Shown: positions 42,801 to 52,063, numbered from the stretch's first letter. The stretch: DNA of 64,000 nucleotides from an uncultured Planctomycetia bacterium (GCA_937871505.1 CALMPF010000069.1:26165-90164); one strand, 5' to 3'. Notes: generated by a model not told the origin, from the letters alone. A program made the numbers and translations.

Positions 42801-43393
42801 GACTCGGGCGTGCGCCCGGCGGCGGCGATCGCGTCGAGGCACGCGTTGACGGCGATCTTGACCTGAAGCAGGTCCTGGGAGGTCTCGATGATGAAGGCGT
42901 CGGCGCCGCCCGCGAGCAGGCCCTTCGCCTGCTCGAGATAGGAAGCGTGCATCTGCTCCCAGGTCACCTGGCCGAGCGTCACCAGCTTGGTGCCGGGCCC
43001 CATCGAGCCGAGCACGAAGCGCGGCTTGTCGGAGGTCGAGTGGCGATCGCAGGCGGCGCGCGCGATCTCGGCGGCGGCGCGATTGAGCTCGAACGCCCAG
43101 CCCGCGGCCTCCTCGTCGAACTCCGAGAGCACGAGGCGATTGGCGCCGAAGGTGTCGGTCTCGACGCAGTCGGCGCCGACCTCGAGGAAGGACTCGTGGA
43201 TCCGCTGGATCATCTCCGGGCGCGAACGCACCAGGATGTCCGTGCAGTTCTCGCGACCGAGGTAATCGTCGTGGCGGCAGTCGGCGCAGGCGTGGATCGA
43301 CGTGCCCATCGCCCCGTCGACGACGAGGACGCGCCGATCGAGATGCGAGAGGAGCAGGCTGCGGCCCACCGCGGCGCCGGGCGTTCTGGACAT
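39854..43393 (-). CDS. metH: cobalamin-dependent methionine synthase
   Basis: A complete 1179-residue MetH that transfers the methyl group of methyltetrahydrofolate to homocysteine through B12. All four modules are present. The homocysteine domain (about 1-335) has the zinc Cys in GLNCATG and the GGCCGTTPEHI motif. The pterin domain spans about 345-630 (FLIVAERTNANGSRKFKRLL). The B12 domain (about 650-870) has the DxHxxG motif DVHDIGKN, His755 being the cobalt ligand. The reactivation domain (about 880-1179) contains VVYGYFPCNAEGDD and ends at RYFSV. The start is fixed by a TACACT box 6 bases upstream and by alignment of AVDGAMGT-type residues near 25-30. With nrdJ it shows the cell depends on B12. 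Confidence 0.97.
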   Translation of the reverse strand: MSRTPGAAVGRSLLLSHLDRRVLVVDGAMGTSIHACADCRHDDYLGRENCTDILVRSRPEMIQRIHESFLEVGADCVETDTFGANRLVLSEFDEEAAGWAFELNRAAAEIARAACDRHSTSDKPRFVLGSMGPGTKLVTLGQVTWEQMHASYLEQAKGLLAGGADAFIIETSQDLLQVKIAVNACLDAIAAAGRTPESMPILVSVTMETTGTMLLGSEIAAVVNALRPFPIASLGLNCATGPVEMAEHVAYLAKHWDRHVSVVPNAGLPALVDGATVYPLAPGPFGETMRRFLDEYAVDLVGGCCGTTPEHIRELVAAVDGRPRPQRRVAPQAPGCSSLYSFVEFRQENSFLIVAERTNANGSRKFKRLLDEESWDGLVSMAREEMRDGSHLLDLCVDFVGRDGVRDISETVSRFVRQVNAPLMLDSTDAAVIEAGLKRSGGRCIVNSINLEDGERRFDEICPLLRRHGAACVALTIDEDPQAGMAKTAERKLAIAERMHALYTEKWGLDERDLIFDPLTFTIATGTEEDRRLGLETLRGIEMIARRFPACGILLGLSNISFGLRPAARAVLNSVFLDEARARGLTAAIVHASKILPQNRIPAEQWEAALWLIHDRRGDERPVGTPESFDPLLHFISLFPEGEEAAAPVSAESLTLEERLQRHIVDGEQKGLEETLDEALGRYGPLEIINDHLLAGMKVVGELFGSGRMQLPFVLQSAAVMKRAVALLQPHMEKSGATGQAKAKVVLATVSGDVHDIGKNLVDIILSNNGYEVINLGIKQPLTAMVEAWRKEGADAIGMSGLLVKSVGIMEQNLHELNLMGVQVPVLLGGAALTRHYAEGHLRSIYGGPLYFGRDAFEGLAICDALAEGRLREIDDAIDVRLGKRAAVEAKVAESRAAQPVATVAEASSVRRDVVLPRAPFWGDRLVEELDLDDIYPFINPNALFRGQWGFKPGAAGDDEYKRLIDETVLPIFERMKATCRDEKILRPAVVYGYFPCNAEGDDLVVFDPEDARREIERFPFPRQASQGRLCISDFFRPIESGERDVVAFTCVTMGVEVSHRARQLFERNEYTEYLYMHGMGVETAEALAELWHKRIRAELGIGGDDSPRIRELFQQKYRGIRYSFGYPACPDMSHQEKLFRLLRPERIGCVLTENWQIDPEQSTSAIVVHHPEARYFSV

Positions 43394-43399
43394 GCCCGG

Positions 43400-43405
43400 A
43401 GTGTA
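43400..43405 (-). promoter_or_regulatory. putative -10 box for a leaderless transcript (metH)
   Basis: Minus-strand TACACT ends 6 bases before the metH ATG. Confidence 0.5.
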
Positions 43406-43429
43406 CGGGGCGCCCGATCGCGCTTCAAC

Positions 43430-43455
43430 CGTTCATCCGGATGAATGGATGAACG
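43430..43455. promoter_or_regulatory. palindromic candidate operator upstream of metH
   Basis: TTCATCCGGATGAA (43432-43445) is a perfect 14-bp palindrome, and a third half-site GGATGAA follows at 43447-43453. The outer arms CGTTCATCC/GGATGAACG also pair with an 8-base loop. It lies about 25-50 bases upstream of the metH -10 box, near the -35 region, so a repressor site is plausible. Confidence 0.5.
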
Positions 43456-43512
43456 ACTGCCTGAACGAGTCAACGGCGAGCCTCCGCCGCCGTTCGGAGC
43501 CGGGATCGCCGC

Positions 43513-44493
43513 TCAGGCCGACGGCGCTCGACCCGCCGCCTCGACCAGCGCGGCGACCTCCGCGGCGCAGCCCCACGAGAGCGTGAAGCCGGCTCCGCCG
43601 TGGCCGTAGTTGTGCGCGAGCCAGCGGTCGTGCGAGCGCTCGAGCGCGAGCCTGACCTCGGGCCGCCCGGGACGAAGCCCGACCTTGACCTCGAGCACTT
43701 CCGGATGAGCGAGGCGCGGCCAGATCGCCCGGCAGCGCTCGATGATCTCCCTCGTCGCCTCCGCGCTCGGCTCCACGCTCCAGTCGTCCTCGATCGCGGT
43801 TCCGCCGAGGATCACGTCGTCGCGGCGCGGGACGATGTAGGCGATGAAGTCCTCGTCGACGGAGTCGACGATCTCCTCCGGCATCGAGCGATCGCGGCGC
43901 ACGCGCAGCACCTGCCCGCGGATCGGGCGCACCAGCGGGTCCTGGGCCAGCTCGCGGGCGGCGATCCCAGCGCAGTCGATCACGCCCGCGGCGCCGGGAA
44001 GCAGCTCCGCGAGCGCGCTCACGGTGCGCTGGAGCACCCTTCCCCCGAGCGCGTCGACGCGTCGACGCAGCCACGGCATGTAGCGCGGCGTCTCGGCGAC
44101 GTAGGAGACGAAGGTCGATCCGCTCCGCCAGCGCGATCCCGGGGGAAGGTCGGTCGGCGCCAGCTCCGAGAATCCCTCGACGATTCCCGCGAGGGCGCGG
44201 TCGGGCCGCTCCGCGGCGGTGAGCTGCCGAACCTCGCGGCGGGTCACGCCCGCGTCGCCGTCGAGGCTGAGCTCGCGGAAGCGCTCGTAGCTCAACCTGG
44301 CCCACTCGAGCGTCCTCGGCGCGCTCCCGGCGCGGTAGGGATACCAGAAGGCCGCCGCGACATCGGAGGTCGTCGAGGGCGACTCGGCGCGGGTGACGAT
44401 CTCGACCCGATGCCCGCGCTCGAGCAGCGCGACGGCGGTGGTCAGGCCGATGACGCCCGAGCCGACCACGACGATGGGACGATCGGCGGACAC
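43513..44493 (-). CDS. FAD-dependent D-amino acid oxidase-like protein
   Basis: A 326-residue flavoprotein of the DAO family, which oxidises D-amino acids (or glycine/D-aspartate) to keto acids. The FAD-binding Rossmann motif IVVVGSGVIGLTTAVALLERGH is at about residues 7-28. The GxAAFWYPYR and RGQVLRVRRD stretches and the C-terminal NYGHGGAGFTLSWGCA motif are typical of the family. The start is a GTG at 44493, with TACCCT 10 bases upstream. An in-frame upstream ATG would add a tail without similarity. Length suits DAO. The gene ends 120 bases before metH and both read the same way. A thiamine-pathway glycine oxidase is an alternative, but no thi gene is nearby. Confidence 0.85.
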   Translation of the reverse strand: MSADRPIVVVGSGVIGLTTAVALLERGHRVEIVTRAESPSTTSDVAAAFWYPYRAGSAPRTLEWARLSYERFRELSLDGDAGVTRREVRQLTAAERPDRALAGIVEGFSELAPTDLPPGSRWRSGSTFVSYVAETPRYMPWLRRRVDALGGRVLQRTVSALAELLPGAAGVIDCAGIAARELAQDPLVRPIRGQVLRVRRDRSMPEEIVDSVDEDFIAYIVPRRDDVILGGTAIEDDWSVEPSAEATREIIERCRAIWPRLAHPEVLEVKVGLRPGRPEVRLALERSHDRWLAHNYGHGGAGFTLSWGCAAEVAALVEAAGRAPSA

Positions 44494-44503
44494 GGGAGGA
44501 TCG

Positions 44504-44509
44504 AGGGTA
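44504..44509 (-). promoter_or_regulatory. putative -10 box for a leaderless transcript (D-amino acid oxidase-like gene)
   Basis: Minus-strand TACCCT ends 10 bases before the GTG start at 44493. Confidence 0.4.
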
Positions 44510-45124
44510 GAGCCGCGGTGGCGCGGGCGCTGGAGATCACGCGCCCGCGCCGCGCCCCCGCGTGCGGGCGACCTCCGGCGTTGCCCCTCGCGAGCCGCGC
44601 AGAGCGCTCCCGAAGCAACATCGCCGTCGCGGCGCTCAGCGACCCGACCGCCGTCCGACCCTTTGGTGAAGAGAAACGGCCGGATCATCGCCGGCAGCAC
44701 GCGCTCGCGAACGAGCAGGTCCGGACTGCGACAGGTCCGGAGACGCTGCGTGCGGTGCGACCGAGCGCAGCACGCCCGGGACGTCGCTCTCGCCGACGCC
44801 GTTCCGCCCCCCCGGCAGCGTGATCGGCGAGCGCTCGATGGAGCAGCGTCCGATGCTCGTGTGCTGTCTCAGGTCGCGACGGGCAACGCGGAGACCGGGG
44901 CTCGTCGGGGCCATGCAGCGATCTCGACCGGGCCCGACTCGAGCTGACCTCCGAGTCGCCGCGTGCGCGGGGCCACGGTCCTCGTCGTCGTCCCGGCGAC
45001 GGAATCGGCGGCGGCGCCGATCGGGGGGTTCTGCCGGGCAACTGGACCGGACGATGGTCGAGACCGCGCCTGCGACGGCGCCGGTCAGGACCCCTGCGGC
45101 GATCGCGCCGCGGAGCCTCGCCCC
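44510..45124. other. 615 bp without a recognisable gene
   Basis: Open frames on both strands are short, Arg/Ser/Ala-rich and overlapping. No RNA gene, strong hairpin or repeat array was seen. Confidence 0.5.
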
Positions 45125-45952
45125 TCAGTCCGCGGAGTCCGCACCCTCCGCCGGCCTTCGCGGCGGAACCGCGGTTCCGGCGAGCATGCCGCCATCGACC
45201 GTGAACTCGGCGCCGGTCGTGTAGGCGGACTCGTCGGCCGCAAGGTGGACGACGAGCGCGGCGACCTCTTCGGGCGTGCCGAAGCGCCCGAGCGGTGCGT
45301 CGCGGCAGTACTCGGCGATCCGCGCGGCCCGCTCGCCGCCGTCGCCGAGCAGCGGGTCCCACATCGGCGTCAGGATCGCCGCGGGCTGGACGACGTTGCA
45401 GCGGATCGCCAGGCCCTGCTCGGCGCAGTAGAGCGCGACGCTGCGGGTGTGGTTGCGGACGGCCGCCTTGCTCGACGCGTAGGCGACCGCAGCGGGGATG
45501 CCGACGACGCCCGACCTCGATCCGATGTTGACGATCGACCCGCGCGCGGCGGGGCGCATGGCGCGGATGGCGGCGCGGCAGCCGAGGAAGACGCCGTCGA
45601 GGTTGGTGCGGTGGACGGCGTGCCAGGTCGAGAGCGAGCAGTGCTCGGCATCCTGCGGCCGGGGGTCCTCGTCGAAGCCGGTGATCCCCGCGCAGTTGAC
45701 CAGGGCATCCAGCCGCCCGAAGCGCCCGATGATCTCCGCGATCGCCCGATCCCACGCGGCCTCATCGCGGACATCGAGCGAGCGGTAGGTCGCCGCGGCG
45801 CCGAGCCGGGCCGCGACCTCGGCGCCGAGGCCATCGCGGATGTCCGCAAGGACGACGGAGGCTCCCTCGCGCACGAACGCCTCGGCGATCGCGGCGCCGA
45901 TGCCGCGCGCCGCACCGGTGACCAGCGCAATCTTGGAGTCGAGCCTTCCCAT
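45125..45952 (-). CDS. short-chain dehydrogenase/reductase (SDR)
   Basis: A 275-residue classical SDR oxidoreductase. The NAD(P)-binding motif TGAARGIG is at residues 12-19, the NCAG stretch at 86-89, and the catalytic triad is Ser145 (NIGSRSG), Tyr158 and Lys162 (YASSK). Asp37 in VLADIRD at the end of strand 2 favours NAD over NADP. The C-terminus has the usual [16 protein letters not shown] and [12 protein letters not shown] Pro/Arg-rich tail of about 20 residues follows. The substrate cannot be inferred. It diverges from the Mrp antiporter operon, with 157 bases between the starts. Confidence 0.9.
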   Translation of the reverse strand: MGRLDSKIALVTGAARGIGAAIAEAFVREGASVVLADIRDGLGAEVAARLGAAATYRSLDVRDEAAWDRAIAEIIGRFGRLDALVNCAGITGFDEDPRPQDAEHCSLSTWHAVHRTNLDGVFLGCRAAIRAMRPAARGSIVNIGSRSGVVGIPAAVAYASSKAAVRNHTRSVALYCAEQGLAIRCNVVQPAAILTPMWDPLLGDGGERAARIAEYCRDAPLGRFGTPEEVAALVVHLAADESAYTTGAEFTVDGGMLAGTAVPPRRPAEGADSAD

Positions 45953-46093
45953 GGACGGATGATTGCCGCAGCAGCGGCGACGGCGCGGCCGGCGAGGCCG
46001 ATTGCGGCGCCGTCGGCGGCCGCAGATCGGCTGCGGATCGTCGGCCTCCGCGACGGGCGCCTCTCCCTCCGCCTGCGGCATCGTCGCGGCCCC

Positions 46094-46099
46094 TACCGT
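46094..46099 (+). promoter_or_regulatory. putative -10 box for the mnh operon (leaderless)
   Basis: TACCGT ends 10 bases before the ATG of mnhA at 46110. It is the only promoter-like site seen for the seven-gene operon. Confidence 0.4.
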
Positions 46100-46109
46100 T
46101 CGCCCCTCC

Positions 46110-48479
46110 ATGGCCCTGCTCGCTCTGGCCGTGCTCGTCGTGCTGGCGGTCGCTGCACCCTTCGTGCAGCGCGCCGCGCCGCGCCGCGCCGGGGCGATTC
46201 TCGCGGCGCCGATCCTGCTGCTCGCAGCGGGCTTCCTCGCGGAGCTGCCCGCGGTCGCCGGCGGGACCTTCGCGTCCTCCTCGTGGCCGTGGATCCCCGA
46301 TCTCGGGATCGCCTTCGCGCTCCGCGTGGACGGCCTCGCGCTGCTCTTCGCGATCCTCGTCTGCACCGTCGGACCCTTCTCGATCCTGCACGCGGGCGAG
46401 TCGCTCGCAGGACATCCCCGGCTGGGGCGCTTCCAGTCGACCCTTCTCTGCTTCATGGCGGCGATGCTCGGTCTCGTCGTCGCGGACGACCTGATCCTGC
46501 TCTTCGCCTTCTGGGAGCTGACCAGCTTCACGTCGTTCCTCCTCATCGGGTTCGACCGCGAGCGGGCCGATGCGCGCCGGGCAGCGCTCCAGGCGCTCCT
46601 GGTCACCGGCGGCGGCGGCCTGGCGCTGCTCGCGGGGCTTCTCCTTCTCGCGATCGCCGCGGGGACGGGGAGCGGACCGGTCTTCTCGGTGCAGGGCCTG
46701 CTGGAGAGCGAGGCGCTCCGGGAACCCGCGGCATGGCCGCTCGTCGGCCCGGCGATCGTCCTCGTCCTCGCGGGGTGCTTCGCGAAGAGCGCGATGGTTC
46801 CGCTGCACTTCTGGCTGCCGAATGCCATGGAGGCGCCGACGCCGGTCAGCGCCCTGCTGCACTCCTCGACGATGGTCAAGGCGGGCGTCTATCTCGCGGC
46901 CCGGCTCTCGCCTGCACTGGGCGGGATCGCCCTCTGGGACAACCTCCTCCTGGGCTTCGGCGCGGTCACGATGCTCGGGGCCGCCTTCGCGGCGTCGCGG
47001 CACAGCCAGCTCAAGAAGATCCTCGCGTACACCACGGTCTCCTCGCTCGGCCTGCTCATGCTGCTCCTGGGACTCGGCGCAGCGAAGGCGGCGGCGGCCT
47101 ACCTGCTCGCGCACGCGCTCTTCAAGGGGTGCCTCTTCTACTGCGCCGGGATCCTCACGGAAGAGACGCACGTCAAGTACGCAGAGAAGCTCTCGGGACT
47201 CGCCCGCCTGATGCCGATGACCGCGGTCGCTGCGATCCTCGGGGCGCTCTCGATGGCGGGGGCGTTTCCGCTGTTCGGGTTCTCCGGCAAGGAACTGGCG
47301 CTGAAGGCCGAGCTCGCGGCGGGCTCCTTCGGCCTGCCGCTCGTGATCGCGACCGTCGTGACCGCGATCTTCACGGTGCTGGCGGCGGTGCTCGCCGGGA
47401 TCAAGCCCTTCGTCGGAGCGCCACCGCGGCTCGATGAGCCGTCCGCGGAGTCGCACGCCGATGACCGCGCCGCGGGACCGCGCGACCCGGCGTGGCCGCG
47501 TCTCCTCGGGCCTCTCGTCCTCGCCGGAGCCGGGCTGGTCGCGGGGCTCGCCCCCGGGCTCTTCGCGAAGCCGATGGTGATGTCGACCGCCGCCTCGATC
47601 GCCGGCAGTGCGGTGCCCGAATCGCCGCTCTCGGCGCTCGGCCTGCTCTGGCCGCCGACCCTCGCGACGGCGCTGAGCATCGCTGCGCTCGTCCTCGGCA
47701 TCGTTCTCTTCGCGCTCCGCGGCGCGTGGCGTCGGGCGACCGATCCGATCGCGGCTGCGTCGGCCTTCGGGCCGGACCGGCGCTGGAACGCCGCCCTCGA
47801 CGGCCTGATGGCGACCGGCCGGCTCGTCGCGACCCTCCTCAGAGGGCCGACGCTCACCGGCGCCGTGCGCGGCGCCCTGATCGCCATCGTGGCGATCATC
47901 GGCCTCGCGGCGTGGCGCGCGGGGCCCCGTCCGGACCTGAAGGAGGCCGCGGAGGGAACGACGCTCCTCGACGGAGCGGTCGTCGCGGTGCTGGTGATCT
48001 CCGCGATCGCGGCGCCGATGGTCGGATCGCGCATGGGCACGATCGCGGTGCTCGGCGGCGCCGGGGCGGCGCTGGCGGCGGTCTTCCTGCTCTACGGCGC
48101 GCCGGACCTCTCGATGACGACGATCGCCGTCGAGACCCTGGTGGTCGTGATCGCGTCGCTTGTGGCGGCGCAGCTCCCCCGGATCAAGACGATCTCGGGC
48201 GCCGCGGCCCGGATCCGCGACCTCGGCATCGCGGCGTCGTTCGGCCTGCTCGTCGGCTGGCTGGCCCTCTCCGTCGCCGGTCGATCGGAGCTGAAGCCCG
48301 TCTCCGACGAGCACGTCCTGCGCTCGGTCCCCGAGGCATACGGGCGCAACGTCGTCAACGTCATCCTCGTCGACTTCCGCGCGCTGGACACGCTCGGCGA
48401 GATCTTCGTGCTCGGCGCCGCGGCCGTCGGAGTGACCGCGATGCTCGGCACCGCGCGCCGCCGGGGGGCGACGCCATGA
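46110..48479 (+). CDS. mnhA: Mrp Na+/H+ antiporter subunit A
   Basis: A 789-residue membrane subunit homologous to NuoL of complex I, with extra C-terminal helices. The ATG at 46110 starts directly in the first helix. Proton-path residues of the family are visible: Glu136 in FAFWELTSF and the Lys of [12 protein letters not shown] after [37 protein letters not shown] is also conserved. From about residue 600 the protein carries MbhD/MbhE-like helices ([20 protein letters not shown] onward, then [17 protein letters not shown]), as in full MrpA. It begins a complete A-G operon whose genes overlap end to start. The antiporter exports Na+ in exchange for H+ and works only as the whole complex. Confidence 0.95.
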   Translation: MALLALAVLVVLAVAAPFVQRAAPRRAGAILAAPILLLAAGFLAELPAVAGGTFASSSWPWIPDLGIAFALRVDGLALLFAILVCTVGPFSILHAGESLAGHPRLGRFQSTLLCFMAAMLGLVVADDLILLFAFWELTSFTSFLLIGFDRERADARRAALQALLVTGGGGLALLAGLLLLAIAAGTGSGPVFSVQGLLESEALREPAAWPLVGPAIVLVLAGCFAKSAMVPLHFWLPNAMEAPTPVSALLHSSTMVKAGVYLAARLSPALGGIALWDNLLLGFGAVTMLGAAFAASRHSQLKKILAYTTVSSLGLLMLLLGLGAAKAAAAYLLAHALFKGCLFYCAGILTEETHVKYAEKLSGLARLMPMTAVAAILGALSMAGAFPLFGFSGKELALKAELAAGSFGLPLVIATVVTAIFTVLAAVLAGIKPFVGAPPRLDEPSAESHADDRAAGPRDPAWPRLLGPLVLAGAGLVAGLAPGLFAKPMVMSTAASIAGSAVPESPLSALGLLWPPTLATALSIAALVLGIVLFALRGAWRRATDPIAAASAFGPDRRWNAALDGLMATGRLVATLLRGPTLTGAVRGALIAIVAIIGLAAWRAGPRPDLKEAAEGTTLLDGAVVAVLVISAIAAPMVGSRMGTIAVLGGAGAALAAVFLLYGAPDLSMTTIAVETLVVVIASLVAAQLPRIKTISGAAARIRDLGIAASFGLLVGWLALSVAGRSELKPVSDEHVLRSVPEAYGRNVVNVILVDFRALDTLGEIFVLGAAAVGVTAMLGTARRRGATP

Positions 48480-48916
48480 GGTCGGTCATCTTCAAGGCGG
48501 GCGCCCGCGCGGTCGCGCCGCTGCTGGTCCTCGTCTCGGCGCTCCTGGTCGTGCGCGGCCACAACGAGCCCGGCGGCGGCTTCGTCGGCGGACTCCTCTG
48601 CGCCTCGGCGTTCGCCCTGGTGGCGCTGGCGGAGGGCGTGGGCGCAGCGCGGCGCCTGCTGCGCATCGAGCCGCTTCGGCTCGTCGGGATCGGCCTGCTG
48701 GTGGCGCTGGGAAGCGCGATTCCGGCGGCGATCGCGGGGTTCGCGCCCTTCACCGGCCTCTGGGTCTCGCTCCAGCTCTGGGACAAGGCCTCCCCCGTCA
48801 AGCTCGGCACCCCCCTGGTCTTCGACCTCGGGGTCTATCTCACGGTCGTCGGCATTGCGCTGGCGATGATCTTCACGCTGGAGGAGAGCGACGATGACGC
48901 TCCTGCTGGCCTGTAG
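48476..48916 (+). CDS. mnhB: Mrp Na+/H+ antiporter subunit B
   Basis: A 146-residue membrane protein with four helices. The ATG overlaps the mnhA stop (ATGA). MnhB landmarks are LVVRGHNEPGGGFVGGLLCASAFAL in the loop between helices 1 and 2, and LGTPLVFDLGVYLTVVGIALAMIF near the end. The 3' end overlaps mnhC by 23 bases. Confidence 0.94.
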   Translation: MRSVIFKAGARAVAPLLVLVSALLVVRGHNEPGGGFVGGLLCASAFALVALAEGVGAARRLLRIEPLRLVGIGLLVALGSAIPAAIAGFAPFTGLWVSLQLWDKASPVKLGTPLVFDLGVYLTVVGIALAMIFTLEESDDDAPAGL

Positions 48917-49244
48917 CATCGCCATCCTCTTCGCCATCGGCGGCTACCTGCTGATGCGACGGAGCATCGTGCGCGTGGTCTTCGGCCTCGTGCTCCTGAG
49001 CCACGGCGCGAACCTGCTCATCTTCACCAGCGCGAACCTCGTTCCGCTGCGCCCGCCGATCGCGCGGGCCGGAGCGCCCGCCCCCGAGCCGCCCTTCGCC
49101 GATCCGCTGCCCTCGGCGCTGATCCTCACGGCGATCGTCATCGGCTTCGGCGTCCTCTCGTTCACGCTGGTGCTCGTGCGCCGCGCGGCCCGCGAGCTGC
49201 GCGTCGACGACGTCGAGGAGCTCTGCTCGGAGAGGCCCCGATGA
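48894..49244 (+). CDS. mnhC: Mrp Na+/H+ antiporter subunit C (NuoK-like)
   Basis: A 116-residue, three-helix subunit related to NuoK. It shows IGGYLLMRRSIVRVVFGLVLLSHGANLLIF and then DPLPSALILTAIVIGFGVLSFTLVL, the standard MnhC helices 1-2 and 3. The loop between (residues 52-66) is Pro/Ala-rich. It overlaps mnhB at its start and mnhD (ATGA) at its end. Confidence 0.95.
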   Translation: MTLLLACSIAILFAIGGYLLMRRSIVRVVFGLVLLSHGANLLIFTSANLVPLRPPIARAGAPAPEPPFADPLPSALILTAIVIGFGVLSFTLVLVRRAARELRVDDVEELCSERPR

Positions 49245-50836
49245 CGGCGATGCTCCCCATCCTCGTGCCGCTGCTCGCGGCGGCGCTGGCGCTGGCGCTG
49301 CCGGGGGATCGGGCGCCGCGCCTCGTGCTGCTGGCGACGGCGCTCTTCCTGCCCCTGGTCGCCCTGCTGGTGATGGTGCGCGTCCACGAGTCCGGTGCGA
49401 TCGTCGTCCACGTCGGCGGCTGGGCGGCCCCCTTCGGCATCGCCATCGTCGCCGATCGGTTCGCCAGCATCATGGTGATGCTGGCAGCGATCGTCGGCGC
49501 CGCGACGGTGCTCTTCTCCTCCGGCGAGGCGCCCGATCCGCGGACGGACCGCGCCCGCTCGACGCTGATCCTCGCGCTGCTCGCGGCGGCGGCGGGCGCG
49601 TTCCTCGCGGGAGACCTCTTCAATCTCTACGTCTGGTTCGAGCTGCTGCTGGTCAGCTCCTTCGGACTGGCGGTCCTGGAAGGGCGAGGCAACCAGCTCG
49701 CCGGCGGCATCGTCTACGTCGTGCTGAGCCTGCTCTCGTCGACGCTCTTTCTCGTCGGCGCGGGGCTCTGCTACGGCGCCGTCGGCACGCTCAACCTTGC
49801 GGATCTCGGCGTGAGGCTCGCGGAACTGGGGAACCCGCGCCTGGCGACCGTGCTGGCGTCGCCGCTGCTGATCGCCTTCGCCATCAAGGCCGCCGTCGTG
49901 CCCTTCGTGGCGTGGCTTCCCGCCGCCTATCCCCCGCTCTCCAGCGCCATCGGCGCCCTCTTCGCGGGCCTGCTCACCAAGGTCGGCGTCTACGCCATCA
50001 TCCGGACGAGCACGATCGCCTTCGTGCAGGAGCCGGAAGTCATCGGCTTCGCGATCCTGACCGCGGCGGGAGCGACGATGGCCCTCGGCGTGCTTGCGGC
50101 GGTCTCCCAGGCCGAGATCCGCCGGATCCTCTCCTTCCACATCGCAAGCCAGATCGGCTACATGCTGATGGGAACCGGTCTCGCCCTGGTGATCGTCGCG
50201 ACCACGCCGTCGGAGTCGGTCCGGGCCGAGCTGGCGACGATCGCCCTCGGCGGAGCGATCCTCTACATCCTGCATCACATCATCGTCAAGACCAACCTCT
50301 TCCTGGTCGCCGGCCTGATCGAGCGCCGGCGCGGCACGACCGAGCTGAAGGCGCTCGGCGGCCTGGCGCAGAGCGATCCGGCGATCGCCGCCATCTTTCT
50401 CATCTCGGCGCTCTCCCTCGCCGGACTCCCGGTCTTCTCCGGCTTCTGGGCGAAGCTGGTCCTCGTCCGCGCCGGTCTCGACGCGGGCGCCTGGATCGTG
50501 ACCGGCATCGCGCTTGCGACCGGCCTGCTCACGCTCCTTTCCATGATGAAGATCTGGGTCGAGGCGTTCTGGCGCGAGCCCGTTGCCGCGGCGCCGCCGC
50601 CGCGCGAGCCCGGTCCCGGGTGGCGACCGATGCTGGCGGCCTCCGGCGCCCTGGCCGCGATCGCCCTCGCGATCGGGCTCGGAGCGCGGCCCGCGTGGTG
50701 GCTTGCGCGCGGCGCAGCGGAAGACATGCTCGCACGCGATGCGGCCGCGGCGCGCGTGCTCGAAGGCGGTCCGGAGACGCCGACGGGAGAGCGCCGCGAG
50801 CCCCGCGCGCCCGACCCCGAGGAGCCGCGCCGATGA
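49241..50836 (+). CDS. mnhD: Mrp Na+/H+ antiporter subunit D
   Basis: A 531-residue NuoN/NuoM-like proton-translocating subunit with about 14 helices. Visible family motifs are LFNLYVWFELLLVSSFGLAVLEG with the key Glu, then KAAVVPFVAWLPAAYPPLSSAIGALFAGLLTKVGVYAI with the key Lys, then RRILSFHIASQIGYMLMG. The C-terminal 45 residues are hydrophilic and Arg/Glu-rich. The gene overlaps both neighbours by four bases. Confidence 0.95.
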   Translation: MTAMLPILVPLLAAALALALPGDRAPRLVLLATALFLPLVALLVMVRVHESGAIVVHVGGWAAPFGIAIVADRFASIMVMLAAIVGAATVLFSSGEAPDPRTDRARSTLILALLAAAAGAFLAGDLFNLYVWFELLLVSSFGLAVLEGRGNQLAGGIVYVVLSLLSSTLFLVGAGLCYGAVGTLNLADLGVRLAELGNPRLATVLASPLLIAFAIKAAVVPFVAWLPAAYPPLSSAIGALFAGLLTKVGVYAIIRTSTIAFVQEPEVIGFAILTAAGATMALGVLAAVSQAEIRRILSFHIASQIGYMLMGTGLALVIVATTPSESVRAELATIALGGAILYILHHIIVKTNLFLVAGLIERRRGTTELKALGGLAQSDPAIAAIFLISALSLAGLPVFSGFWAKLVLVRAGLDAGAWIVTGIALATGLLTLLSMMKIWVEAFWREPVAAAPPPREPGPGWRPMLAASGALAAIALAIGLGARPAWWLARGAAEDMLARDAAAARVLEGGPETPTGERREPRAPDPEEPRR

Positions 50837-51351
50837 TGGTCCTCGCGAACGTCCTCCTGGCGATGGCGTGGCTCGCCCTCGTCGGTCCGGTGACGATCTC
50901 CAACTTCCTCGTGGGGATGCTCCTGGGCTTCGTCGCCCTGGTCGTCGCGGCGCCCGCAGGGCGCATCTACGCCCGCCGGGTCATGCACGCGGCGGGGCTG
51001 GCCTTTCACTTCTGGTGGTCGCTGCTGGTGGCCAACATCAACGTCGCCGCCGCCGTGATCCGCTCCCCGAAGCGGCTCCGCCCGCTGGTGATCGACGTCC
51101 CGCTCGAGGACCTCAGCGACGTGGAGCTGGCGATCCTCGCGAGCCTGATCACGCTGACCCCCGGAACGGTCGCCCTCGACGTCACCGCCGACCGCAAGCA
51201 CATGCTCGTGCACGTCCTCCACGCCGAAGATGCGGCGGCGGCGATCCGCGACGTCAAGGAGGGCTTCGAAGCCCGGCTGCTGCTGGTCACGCGCGGGGAG
51301 CGGCCCGCGCAGGATCCGCCCGGCGCCCAGGACGGAGCGCCGCCGCGATGA
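50833..51351 (+). CDS. mnhE: Mrp Na+/H+ antiporter subunit E
   Basis: A 172-residue subunit with two to three N-terminal helices and a cytosolic domain. VANINVAAAVIRSP leads to LASLITLTPGTVALDVTADRKHMLVHVL, the conserved MnhE motif. The start ATGATG overlaps the mnhD stop; either ATG may be used. The last 20 residues are disordered. Confidence 0.93.
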   Translation: MMVLANVLLAMAWLALVGPVTISNFLVGMLLGFVALVVAAPAGRIYARRVMHAAGLAFHFWWSLLVANINVAAAVIRSPKRLRPLVIDVPLEDLSDVELAILASLITLTPGTVALDVTADRKHMLVHVLHAEDAAAAIRDVKEGFEARLLLVTRGERPAQDPPGAQDGAPPR

Positions 51352-51662
51352 CCCCGCTTCTCGCCTCCTTCCTGCGGATCGCTCCGGGCGAGAAGTTCGT
51401 CACCTGGTGGGCGCTCTTCTGCGGCGTCTGCCTCGGCGTGGCTTTCCTCGTCGCGGGGTGGCGCGCGGTCCGCGGACCGAGTCTCGCGGATCGGATCGTC
51501 GCCCTCGACCTGCTCGGGTTCCTCACCGTCTCGCTCGCGGGGCTGATCGCGATCGTCTCAGGCCGCGCCGAGATGCTCGGCGTCGGCCTCGCGGGAGCGC
51601 TGGTGCTCTTCTTGGGCACCGTCGCCTTCGCGGTTCATCTTGAACGGAGGGGCCGGCCATGA
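51348..51662 (+). CDS. mnhF: Mrp Na+/H+ antiporter subunit F
   Basis: A 104-residue, three-helix subunit. FLVAGWRAVRGPSLADRIVALDLLG is the MnhF hallmark and is followed by two more helices ending at HLERRGRP. It overlaps mnhE and mnhG by four bases each. Confidence 0.93.
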   Translation: MTPLLASFLRIAPGEKFVTWWALFCGVCLGVAFLVAGWRAVRGPSLADRIVALDLLGFLTVSLAGLIAIVSGRAEMLGVGLAGALVLFLGTVAFAVHLERRGRP

Positions 51663-52063
51663 CGCTCTCCGCCCTCGCGACGTGGATCTCCAACCTGCTG
51701 CTCGTTCTCGGCGGGCTCGCCTCGCTCCTCGCCGCGTTCTCGCTCGTGCGCCTGCCGGATGTCTACACCCGCCTGCACGGCGCCGCCAAGGCGGGGACGC
51801 TCGGCGTCTTCACGGTGATGACCGCCGCAGGACTGCACTTCGGAGACCACATCACCGCCATCGAGGCGCTTGTCGTGGTCGTCTTTCTCTTCCTGACCGC
51901 CCCGATCGCGACCCATCTGGTCGCGCGGGCGGCCCGGGCGGCAGGCGTCCCGATGATCCAAGCGGGTGCGGACTCCGGGTCGACTCCGCCCCCGGGCGCA
52001 GCTCCGGACGCCGCGGTGCGCGCGACCGGCGCCGGGGAGCGCGACGGCGCGACGCGGGAGTAG
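51659..52063 (+). CDS. mnhG: Mrp Na+/H+ antiporter subunit G
   Basis: A 134-residue subunit closing the operon. The MnhG motif FSLVRLPDVYTRLHGAAKAGTLGVF follows the first helix, and FLFLTAPIATHLVARAA ends the third. A Pro/Ala-rich tail of 35 residues follows. No terminator hairpin is obvious in the 340 bases downstream. Confidence 0.93.
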   Translation: MTLSALATWISNLLLVLGGLASLLAAFSLVRLPDVYTRLHGAAKAGTLGVFTVMTAAGLHFGDHITAIEALVVVVFLFLTAPIATHLVARAARAAGVPMIQAGADSGSTPPPGAAPDAAVRATGAGERDGATRE

